A stretch of DNA of 36,038 nucleotides, from NCBI GenBank assembly GCA_016938475.1, contig JAFGUP010000055.1, positions 1 through 36,038 of the forward strand, given 5' to 3'. Numbering within the stretch: the stretch's first letter is position 1; every line of letters begins with the position of its first letter. The stretch is from Sphaerochaetaceae bacterium. GTDB lineage: Bacteria; Spirochaetota; Spirochaetia; Sphaerochaetales; Sphaerochaetaceae. Below the pieces are notes generated by a model, which had not been told where the DNA came from, made no database searches, and saw nothing but the letters and a program-made list of their open reading frames with translations. The position numbers were made by a program, and so were the translations under genes. Below are positions 25,755 through 32,348 of this stretch, in pieces.

Positions 25755-27059
25755 TTATAGTCGAGTCTCTGCAGCTTTAAGAGTAAGCTCTTCGCAAAAC
25801 TGTTGTGGAGTGAATGTTCCATCAATGAGTTTTGGCAACAGTTTCCCGAATTCCATATTGCCGATAGAACCAGGAACAACATCGCCGAAGAGAGGCGCTA
25901 AACGAGTATCCTTATTGATCGTCGTAGCGAGATCGACGAGAATAGGATTCTTCTTCTGCTTGGTAAGGAAATCCTCAGAAAGAGTGAGTTTAGGAACGAC
26001 CCCGCCCTCGACCAGCATAAAGGCTTCCAGCTCGTCCGGACTCATCATGAACTCGAGGAAGGCGAGGGCTGCTTCCAGTTCTCTCTCAGGAAGACCGTTA
26101 GGAATCCACCAGTTATATCCACGTACATTCGCAATAGCGAAGTTCCCAGGATAGACATCGCCGGAGACCTGGTCACCGGAAAATCCATTCGACCACTTAT
26201 CCTCTGAATCCGGAGCAAAATCACCGACCATCCATGGACCATTGGGAATCACTGCCGATCTTCTACTCATGAACGAGTTCGCGGCATCCGCATAGGCAGC
26301 ACCGAGAGTATTGCCACTCGCGTAGTCCTGAAGAACTTTCTGAAGATTGGTCGTAGCTTCTCTCCATATAGGACCCGTATAGTCGTAGATCTTTTCCTCC
26401 ACCCCGTTCTGAAGCATCTCGACACCACCGGGTTCTGCAGCTATGAGCGAGGTATAGAAAAGATTCGTAGTCCAGGCGTTCTCGCTTGTCATGAACGCGA
26501 TCTTCTGATCCCCGAGCATGTCGAGGAACTCTTCATGAGTCATTTCCCCTATCGGTTTCGAAGGGTTGATCATCGTATTATTATAGAACAGCCCGATAGG
26601 TCTGGCCAAAGCGAGAGGAAGAGATACGATTTTCCCGTCTCTTGTGTTGTACTCCAACGCATCATCAAGTAGCAGTCCCTTCACGTGCGGTTTGGTATCA
26701 AGCCACGGTTTCAGGTCCTGAACTCGATCATTGGCAAGCATGTAGTCTTCGAACCAGACAGTATCACCTACACCTTCAATGAGGGCCGGCAGTTTATTCA
26801 TCTGGGCAAGCAATTTGATCTTGTCCTGATACCCGTCCTGTGGTAGTTCCTCGATCACGATCCGGTACGTTCCATCGTACAATGCATTGAATCGGTCTAC
26901 CTGAGGGAGGAAGAACTTCCCTCCGACATTCTGACCAGCTTTGTAGTGCGGAATAACCAATTCAACCATACCGTTGTCCTCCACCTCCTGAGAACCCGCG
27001 GCAACCAGTAAAAATGACACCCCCAGTACCATAACCATAAGAATCATTATGTTCTTCAT
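25755..27059 (-). CDS. Oligosaccharide ABC transporter, solute-binding protein
   Basis: The 434-residue product is a family 1 extracellular solute-binding protein. The signal sequence (MKNIMILMVMVLGVSFLLVA) ends in AAGSQE, a spirochaete-like cleavage context with no lipobox Cys. Family segments include LPALIEGVGDTVWFEDYMLA, VSLPLALARPIGLFYNNTMI, AVIPNGPWMVGDF and the ALAFLEFMMSPDELEAFMLV region. GGAGG precedes the start. It is the first structural gene behind the operator and promoter at 27078-27119 and hands substrate to the MalF/MalG-type pair. The likely ligand is an oligosaccharide, given the downstream glycosidase. Confidence 0.92.
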   Translation of the reverse strand: MKNIMILMVMVLGVSFLLVAAGSQEVEDNGMVELVIPHYKAGQNVGGKFFLPQVDRFNALYDGTYRIVIEELPQDGYQDKIKLLAQMNKLPALIEGVGDTVWFEDYMLANDRVQDLKPWLDTKPHVKGLLLDDALEYNTRDGKIVSLPLALARPIGLFYNNTMINPSKPIGEMTHEEFLDMLGDQKIAFMTSENAWTTNLFYTSLIAAEPGGVEMLQNGVEEKIYDYTGPIWREATTNLQKVLQDYASGNTLGAAYADAANSFMSRRSAVIPNGPWMVGDFAPDSEDKWSNGFSGDQVSGDVYPGNFAIANVRGYNWWIPNGLPERELEAALAFLEFMMSPDELEAFMLVEGGVVPKLTLSEDFLTKQKKNPILVDLATTINKDTRLAPLFGDVVPGSIGNMEFGKLLPKLIDGTFTPQQFCEELTLKAAETRL

Positions 27060-27077
27060 GAAAACCTCCTGTAAATT

Positions 27078-27119
27078 TGTTACCGTTTACATTCTTGCAT
27101 TGAAACCGGTGTTTGTCAA
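27078..27119 (-). promoter_or_regulatory. LacI-controlled promoter of the oligosaccharide operon
   Basis: On the - strand TTGACA (27119-27114) and AAGAAT (27096-27091) are 17 bp apart. Immediately downstream, touching the -10 box, lies the partial palindrome TGTAAACGGTAACA (27091-27078), 10 of 14 positions symmetric and with the central CG typical of LacI-family operators. Its TGTAAAC half recurs in the operator of the lacI-type gene itself (28152-28165). A repressor here would block transcription initiation. Confidence 0.65.
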
Positions 27120-27137
27120 ATACAAATTTCTTGAAAG

Positions 27138-28121
27138 CTATTTACTGCTAAGATTTATCCCTGTACTTCGTCGAACGACCAGCTGAACAGGCAGAATCCT
27201 GGTTCCTGGACCCTTTCCCAGAATCTGGTCATGGAGTAACTCGATTGCAATCGATGCTGTTGCAGGAATATCCTGATGAACTGTCGTGAGGCCGTCAGAA
27301 AGTTCAGGCATGTCATCAAAACCAACGAGAGAGATATCCCTGGGGACGCTGTATCCGTTATCATACAGGGCAGCCTTTACTCCGACTGCGATCTCATCCG
27401 AACAGGCGAACACAGCCGTAGTTCGATCCATTTCTTCGGGATGCTCCCTGATAAATGTCGAGAATTTTCTATAAGCGTCCAGAGGAGTATCCACTTCGCT
27501 GATAATCTGAGAATCAGATAGCGTACAACCCACACTCTCCAGCATATCTGAAAAGCCCCTGAGACGATCCATGATATTCTGAAAGTCCAGCCGAAAAGAG
27601 ACAAACAGAATATGTTTATGTCCACAATCGGTAAGGTACTTTGCCACCTGACGTCCACCGTCATAATCATCAGGGGCAACCCAACACCTCCCGATGTCGT
27701 GTCCCACTAGAACATAGGGGATTCCCTGTGATTCAAGATACTCGATTCTGGGGTCTCCTTTATGCGCTCCAAGGAGGATCACCCCATCGACATTGGTTAC
27801 CGGCAGCCCATCGGACTTCGAAGGAAGATCGACTACTCTGGATTCGATGCCAAGAGTCTTTCGCATGACTGCCTGGAAAAACAAAAGAGAGAATGGAGTC
27901 AATCGATGTGTCCCCTCAGCAAGATGAATTCCTATGGTAAGACGATTACCTGTGGAGAGGTCTCTGGCGGCAGACTCCGGAACGTAGCCCAATTGTCTTA
28001 CGACAGATTTCACCCGTTCTCTCGTAACCGGATTCACAGAAGGTTTATTGTTTAAGACCCGGCTCACCGTCCCCGTAGAGACACCTGACAGCCTGGCAAC
28101 ATCATGTATTGTCGGTTTCAT
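27138..28121 (-). CDS. LacI-family repressor of the oligosaccharide operon
   Basis: The 327-residue regulator begins MKPTIHDVARLSGVSTGTVS, a classic LacI helix-turn-helix, with the hinge region and LGYVPE near residue 57. A periplasmic-binding-protein-like effector domain follows (VDGVILLGAHKGDPR, RDISLVGFDDMPELSDGLTT, ending VRRST). The frame opens 13 codons earlier, but the LacI start and the promoter both point to 28121. There is no ribosome site: the -10 box ends only 7 bases before the ATG, which implies a leaderless mRNA. It lies just upstream of the ABC operon on the same strand, with an operator of its own. Confidence 0.92.
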   Translation of the reverse strand: MKPTIHDVARLSGVSTGTVSRVLNNKPSVNPVTRERVKSVVRQLGYVPESAARDLSTGNRLTIGIHLAEGTHRLTPFSLLFFQAVMRKTLGIESRVVDLPSKSDGLPVTNVDGVILLGAHKGDPRIEYLESQGIPYVLVGHDIGRCWVAPDDYDGGRQVAKYLTDCGHKHILFVSFRLDFQNIMDRLRGFSDMLESVGCTLSDSQIISEVDTPLDAYRKFSTFIREHPEEMDRTTAVFACSDEIAVGVKAALYDNGYSVPRDISLVGFDDMPELSDGLTTVHQDIPATASIAIELLHDQILGKGPGTRILPVQLVVRRSTGINLSSK

Positions 28122-28128
28122 AGTAACG

Positions 28129-28165
28129 AGTATAGTGTTCAATACACACATTGTAAACACTTACA
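28129..28165 (-). promoter_or_regulatory. Autoregulated, apparently leaderless lacI-type promoter
   Basis: On the - strand TTTACA (28157-28152) and TATACT (28134-28129) are 17 bp apart, and only 7 bases separate the -10 box from the ATG at 28121, putting +1 at or next to the start codon. The partial palindrome TGTAAACACTTACA (28152-28165) covers the -35 box. A second dyad, TTACA-N7-TGTAA, lies at 28169-28185. Autorepression is inferred. Confidence 0.6.
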
Positions 28166-28242
28166 TATTTACATTGACAGTGTAAGACTCCCTGGCTCGC
28201 TCATGGAAGGCATGGGAAAACCGAGAAGGGTCATCATGCCCG

Positions 28243-28272
28243 AAAAGAGCCGGTCGACTCCACGACCGGCTC
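28243..28272 (-). terminator. Intrinsic terminator of the fasciclin gene
   Basis: GAGCCGGTCG (28247-28256) and CGACCGGCTC (28263-28272) form a perfect 10-bp G+C-rich stem with a 6-base loop, followed on the - strand by TTTTC. It lies 43 bp after the stop of the fasciclin gene at 28315. Confidence 0.85.
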
Positions 28273-28314
28273 AAGTGGCTATGAACACATGACTCAATCA
28301 TTCATGTTCATCTG

Positions 28315-29220
28315 TCACTGGGGAGGAAGAAGTACGGTGTCTATCACATGAATCACCCCGTTTTCTGCTTCAATGTCAGCGATCAGTACGTTGGCTCCCT
28401 GGATCGTTACATCTCCTTTGCTCATTGACAGAATCACATCATCTCCGTTGGCTGTTCTCTGTGAGGCAAAAGCCATCACGTCTGATGCCATGATCTTTCC
28501 CGGAATCACATGATACAGCAGAATATCTGTCAGGGTCGGAATATCTGCCAGAAGAGCTTCCACTGTTCCTGCCGGAAGCTTCGCAAATGCATCATCTGTG
28601 GGAGCAAGTACGGTAAACGGACCCTCAGAATCAAGAGTCACTACCAGACCTGCTGCACCAAGAGCCGCCACCAAGGTTGTGAATCTTCTGTCACCCGCAG
28701 CAATCTGTGCAATACTCGGCGTATCGACGGGAGGGAGCAGTACCGTGTCTATCACATGGATGACGCCGTTTCTCGCTTTGATATCAGTGATGATCACCTT
28801 TGAATCATTCAGCATCACACTGCTGTCTTCAACCCTGATATCGATGCTTTTTCCGTTCGCTGCCTCAGCAGACGAAAGGCCTACTACATCGGAAGCCATA
28901 ACCTCTCCTGAAACCACGTGGTACAGAAGGATATCTGCCAGGGTCGGAATATCTCCCAGAAGAGCTTCCACTGTTCCTGCTGGAAGTTTCGCAAATGCAT
29001 CATCTGTCGGTGCAAACACGGTAAAGGGTCCTTCACCCTGAAGAGACTCCACAAGGTCTGAAGCCTGCAGAGCAGCAACCAGCGTCGTAAAACGGCCATC
29101 TGCTGATGCTATATCAACAATAGTAGGTTCTACCATTGCATCTGATTCCCGTACACCGGCACCAATCACCACAGAAAGTGCCAGAACACTCATGAGTACC
29201 ATAACAATCATCTTCTTCAT
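28315..29220 (-). CDS. Secreted protein with two fasciclin (FAS1) domains
   Basis: The 301-residue product has a signal sequence ([20 protein letters not shown]) and two FAS1 domains, at about residues 33-163 and 168-300. Each has the H1 and H2 boxes: [20 protein letters not shown] or [20 protein letters not shown], and [13 protein letters not shown]. The two domains are nearly identical in places at the DNA level too (around 28540-28620 and 28960-29040), so the second arose by a fairly recent tandem duplication. FAS1 proteins mediate adhesion or matrix contact outside the cell. AGGAG precedes the start. It is divergent from the CarH-like regulator and shares a mirrored operator with it. Confidence 0.92.
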   Translation of the reverse strand: MKKMIVMVLMSVLALSVVIGAGVRESDAMVEPTIVDIASADGRFTTLVAALQASDLVESLQGEGPFTVFAPTDDAFAKLPAGTVEALLGDIPTLADILLYHVVSGEVMASDVVGLSSAEAANGKSIDIRVEDSSVMLNDSKVIITDIKARNGVIHVIDTVLLPPVDTPSIAQIAAGDRRFTTLVAALGAAGLVVTLDSEGPFTVLAPTDDAFAKLPAGTVEALLADIPTLTDILLYHVIPGKIMASDVMAFASQRTANGDDVILSMSKGDVTIQGANVLIADIEAENGVIHVIDTVLLPPQ

Positions 29221-29396
29221 AGCTTAACTCCTTTCCTTGTTCTTCAGAACATTCTGTCCAGATACCTTCAGCACAATACTGAATACTACCTTTTTCAGTT
29301 GTTTTCTACTTTCGATACAGTCAAAATAGTCACTACACGCAAGCACGTGTCATGAAATCCTGATACTGTACATCATCTGGAAAGAACATACGTATA

Positions 29397-29413
29397 TGTC
29401 TAACTATAGTCAA
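29397..29413 (-). promoter_or_regulatory. 17-bp element on the fasciclin promoter
   Basis: On the - strand this reads TTGACTATAGTTAGACA. The TTGACT (29413-29408) with TATGTT 17 bp downstream (29390-29385) makes a fair promoter for the fasciclin gene. The whole 17-bp block matches the block at 29455-29471 on the other strand at 13 of 17 positions, with two T(T/A)GAC-like units starting 11 bp apart in each. This suggests a regulator that binds 11-bp direct repeats and covers the -35 region. Confidence 0.6.
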
Positions 29414-29454
29414 CTATTTTTTTTAAAATAAGTACAATTTTTTTAGAATTATAT

Positions 29455-29471
29455 TTGACAAGTCTTAGACA
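29455..29471 (+). promoter_or_regulatory. 17-bp element on the carH-like promoter
   Basis: TTGACAAGTCTTAGACA on the + strand contains a consensus -35 (TTGACA, 29455-29460) for the regulator gene and TAGACA 11 bp further on. A clear -10 is lacking (AACGAT lies at the 17-bp spacing). A further TTGACT is at 29485-29490. It is the mirror partner of the element at 29397-29413. Confidence 0.55.
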
Positions 29472-29519
29472 ATTTAGAACGATATTGACTGGAGCCAGTT
29501 CCCGTGCGATAGTTCCACC

Positions 29520-30512
29520 ATGAGTCCAGATAACGAAAAAATCCATCCGATAGCAGTAGTACAGAGACGCACCGGCCTGTCTGCACATGTCCTGAGAAAG
29601 TGGGAGGATCGATACGCACTGGTTACGCCCGACAGAAGTGAAACCGGACGTCGCCTCTATTCAGAAAATGATATTGCCCGTCTCTCACTTTTATCACGTG
29701 CCCTTCGCACAGGCAGGACGATCGGTCAACTCGCAACGGTGCCTGATGAGCGTCTCATCCAGTATATCGAGCAGGATCAGAACACTATAATACCGGGAGC
29801 TGTCTCTGAGGCAGGTATCGACTCCTCTTCTACCACAATGTCCAGTAAAACAACATCTTCTTCCTCAGATGATACAGCTGTTATGGAAGCAGCTGACCGC
29901 TTTCTGATGCATCTTTTACAGTATCAGGACAGAGAGATGGACATGACTCTTCAGGAGAGCCTGCGTCAGCTTGGAAGGTATGCAGTAATTGATCAGCTCA
30001 TTCCTCTTATCATGAGAAAAATCGGCAATGCATGGCAGAATGGTAAGCTGAGGATCAGTCATGAACATCTTGCGACGTTCCGACTGGAGACGTTCCTTGT
30101 GAGAATCATCGATTCCATCACCCTGCCGCTACATGCTCCGAAGGCAGTTTCCGCAGTCCTTGAAGGACAGAAACATACGCTCGGCACGCTTGCCGCTACA
30201 GTGTCGAGTTGTTCTTCAGGCTACCGTACACAGTTTCTCGGAGAGATGCTTCCTGCAGAGGAGATAGCCAGTGTGGTTCAGACTCTTGATGCAAAGGTTC
30301 TTATTCTCAGTATCACCTACCCGTTCAGAACTGAGACCCTTGAACAGGAGCTACAGAACCTTATACGAATGATGCCGACATCAACAACCATCATTGCAGG
30401 TGGAGATGCGGCGGTCGCCTATCAGCAGCAACATGGCGCTTCTCCGATAGTCATCACTGAAGACTTTGTCTGCCTGAGAAAGGTCCTACAGAACATGTAT
30501 CAGAGACTATAA
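29520..30512 (+). CDS. CarH-like B12-dependent MerR-family regulator
   Basis: The 330-residue protein has an N-terminal MerR helix-turn-helix (residues 8-75: AVVQRRTGLSAHVLRKWEDR, ETGRRLYSENDIARLSLL), a Ser/Thr-rich linker (95-118), a helical domain (119-205) and a Rossmann-like B12-binding domain (207-330). The helical domain has W172, E182 and H183 at the W-x9-EH spacing that senses the upper face of adenosylcobalamin in Thermus CarH, and the B12 domain has H219 in GQKHTLG, the lower-ligand position. It is therefore likely a light- or B12-responsive repressor: tetramer with AdoCbl in the dark, released by light. No ribosome site is visible before the ATG. It is divergent from the fasciclin gene, its probable target. 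Confidence 0.88.
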   Translation: MSPDNEKIHPIAVVQRRTGLSAHVLRKWEDRYALVTPDRSETGRRLYSENDIARLSLLSRALRTGRTIGQLATVPDERLIQYIEQDQNTIIPGAVSEAGIDSSSTTMSSKTTSSSSDDTAVMEAADRFLMHLLQYQDREMDMTLQESLRQLGRYAVIDQLIPLIMRKIGNAWQNGKLRISHEHLATFRLETFLVRIIDSITLPLHAPKAVSAVLEGQKHTLGTLAATVSSCSSGYRTQFLGEMLPAEEIASVVQTLDAKVLILSITYPFRTETLEQELQNLIRMMPTSTTIIAGGDAAVAYQQQHGASPIVITEDFVCLRKVLQNMYQRL

Positions 30513-30599
30513 CAGGTTTGCACGCACTGCAGTGCCTGATCCTGTTCCGTCTCAATCCTCCTGCTGTTTTCGCGCATGCAGTACAGCCGTTGTTCGTTC

Positions 30600-31178
30600 T
30601 CAGAGCGTCTTCTTCTCCATACGCATCTTCTTCATGGGATCCACCATCTCATCGGTTTCATCTGGGAGCCAGTGCTTCTCCCCCTCTTTTCCAAGGATGC
30701 CCTGCATGATATAACCGGTAACAAGAAGCATGAGCAGGGTAAGAGCGAATCTTGCCAGAGTGAAGGCAAGACCAAGGAACTTTGTCTCTACAAGCAGTTG
30801 AGGGATCTTGAGTGCCGCCCAGGAACCGAGAAAAATCACCATATTATGCACGCTTGCTCCCTTTTTCAGTAGAGCTGCCGCCATAGGAAAAGCAACGTAG
30901 AGGGGACCGGTGGGCAAAGTTCCCAACACGAGAGCTAAAAGCGTCCCGCTCATACCGGAACCTCTTCCCATCCACTTCTGCACCTTATCCTTGGGCAGCC
31001 ATACATCCATGATCCCCATCAGGATGAATACCGGTGGAATGATAAGAATCATCTCCATAAAGTATTCACCCACCTTCCGGGAAGATCTGACAGCGACCTC
31101 CGGTGCGAAGACAGAAAGAGCGAGAAAGATAAGAACAAGGAGAAGCGGGATACGGTACTGTTTGAGTAACTGTTTCAT
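30600..31178 (-). CDS. DUF318-type permease, half A
   Basis: This 192-residue membrane protein has about five hydrophobic helices and a charged C-terminal tail. GTLPTGPLYVAFPMAAALLK then KGAS is the conserved core of the DUF318/YraQ permease family. Full-length members have two such halves in one chain; here the halves are separate genes. Its ATG overlaps the stop of half B (31175-31178), so they are translated together. The family includes the methylarsenite exporter ArsP, but neither half contains any Cys, which argues against that substrate. The transported solute is unknown. Confidence 0.8.
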   Translation of the reverse strand: MKQLLKQYRIPLLLVLIFLALSVFAPEVAVRSSRKVGEYFMEMILIIPPVFILMGIMDVWLPKDKVQKWMGRGSGMSGTLLALVLGTLPTGPLYVAFPMAAALLKKGASVHNMVIFLGSWAALKIPQLLVETKFLGLAFTLARFALTLLMLLVTGYIMQGILGKEGEKHWLPDETDEMVDPMKKMRMEKKTL

Positions 31179-31654
31179 AGAATCACCCCCATAAGTGCTG
31201 CGATTACCAGGGCAGACAGAAAACCGAGAGCATTTCTCAAGATTGCGAACGTACGTCCCAGCACCTTCATCTCAAGTGGGAAAGTTGCAAAGCCCACCAT
31301 CACAAGGGTGGTGATGAATGCACTGACTGTCATCACACTTGCCCCGGCTCTCAGGAGAGACCCCGCAAGGGGAAAGGCCACCAGAGAAGGTATCAGGGTC
31401 ACCGCCCCGGCTACAGCAGCTCCGACTGTTGCGAGAAAGCCTGCATCCGCACCTACAAGAGCGGAGATCTTCTCGGGAGTGAGAATACCGAGAGTGAGCC
31501 CGACTATTCCAAGAACGGTCAGCAGACTTGCCCCTGTTTTTCCGAAGGACATCAATGCTACCTTGAGCACTCTCTTTGTTTTCTGCCGGCTGTGTATGAG
31601 CGAAGCAGTGAAGGCTACTCCCGTCAGGCCGTAAATGATAATCAATGTGGTCAT
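31175..31654 (-). CDS. DUF318-type permease, half B
   Basis: This 159-residue membrane protein has four or five hydrophobic helices. VAFPLAGSLLRAGAS followed by KVLGRTFAILR parallels VAFPMAAALLKKGAS and KFLGLAFTLAR of half A, so the two are homologous half-transporters that probably form a heterodimer. AGGAGGGG overlaps the padR-type stop and lies just before its ATG. It sits between the regulator and half A in a three-gene operon. Confidence 0.8.
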   Translation of the reverse strand: MTTLIIIYGLTGVAFTASLIHSRQKTKRVLKVALMSFGKTGASLLTVLGIVGLTLGILTPEKISALVGADAGFLATVGAAVAGAVTLIPSLVAFPLAGSLLRAGASVMTVSAFITTLVMVGFATFPLEMKVLGRTFAILRNALGFLSALVIAALMGVIL

Positions 31655-31663
31655 GGACCCCTC

Positions 31664-32032
31664 CTAGTTCATTCTGTCGTGTATTGTTGTCTCGTATGTC
31701 TCAAGAAGATACTCGATCGTCTCCTTTCTCCTACGAACATGCTGAATCCAGATGTCAAGCATCCGCTTTCCTTCATCAGTGATCTCGTACACACGCCGTT
31801 TCGGTCCCTGAGCACCCTGCTCCCACGAGGAAGCAACCAGAGAGGAACTCTCCATCTTTCTCAGCACCCGGTATAAAGAGCCTATATTCATCTGTTCAGA
31901 GGAAAAACCGAAATTCTCAAGCTTCTCCATGAGCAGATACCCATAGCCCTTTGTATCATACAGAAGGATAAGCAGAGAGATCTCGAGGAACCGTTCCATC
32001 GACTGAGCTCTTCCATGGCAGTGTCCGTTCAT
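31664..32032 (-). CDS. PadR-family transcriptional regulator
   Basis: The 122-residue protein is a PadR-type winged helix repressor: FLEISLLILLYDTKGYGYLL is the first helix region, MNIGSLYRVLRKMESSSLVA the recognition helix, and PKRRVYEITDEGKRML the wing, with a C-terminal dimerisation helix. An N-terminal HCHG (residues 4-7) before the winged helix could bind a metal, as Cys/His-rich N-termini do in some relatives; this is a guess. AGAGGAGA precedes the start. It heads the operon with the two half-permeases and lies behind the operator at 32063-32089, so it probably regulates itself and the transporter. Confidence 0.9.
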   Translation of the reverse strand: MNGHCHGRAQSMERFLEISLLILLYDTKGYGYLLMEKLENFGFSSEQMNIGSLYRVLRKMESSSLVASSWEQGAQGPKRRVYEITDEGKRMLDIWIQHVRRRKETIEYLLETYETTIHDRMN

Positions 32033-32062
32033 AGTGGATCTCCTCTGAATCTATCTGCAGTT

Positions 32063-32089
32063 TTACTATATTCAACTTGCATATAGTAA
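32063..32089 (-). promoter_or_regulatory. PadR operator overlapping the permease-operon promoter
   Basis: TTACTATAT (32063-32071) and ATATAGTAA (32081-32089) are perfect 9-bp inverted repeats with 9 bp between. On the - strand the left arm contains TATAGT, a good -10 box, so a bound dimer would block the promoter. The A/T-rich dyad about 30 bp before the regulator gene is the usual PadR autoregulatory arrangement. Confidence 0.7.
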
Positions 32090-32348
32090 CTAAAAACGGT
32101 AGACAGGTCAAGCTGTGTTTCTCTGTTTCGTGTGAAGTAGATCCGTTTGAAAGAAACAAAAAGAGAGTCCACCGTTCCTACGAAAGCCCTGCACAGAGTC
32201 TGAATCAGGATGAAGTATGATCCTAGGAGATTCCATGAGGATACCGAGTGGGACGGAAAGGCTCAACGTCCAGTCTGTCATCACAAAAACCAATCAAAGA
32301 AAGGTAAGAAGTCTACGATGCACCTGGACTGCCGGCCGGCATTGTTGA
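32090..32348. other. Gene-free stretch between secreted-protein operon and padR
   Basis: No gene is supported here. The 12-bp palindrome TGCCGGCCGGCA at 32330-32341, 8 bases after the stop of the - strand gene, could form a short stem but lacks a U-run. No clear terminator separates the two operons. Confidence 0.4.

Noticed and set aside
30524-30535. Palindrome GCACTGCAGTGC after the carH-like gene as a terminator
   Set aside because: It is a perfect 12-bp palindrome but would give only a loop-less stem, and no U-run follows on either strand.
30600-31654. ArsP methylarsenite exporter
   Set aside because: The family resemblance is real, but neither half-permease contains Cys and no ars gene is near, so the specific function is not supported.
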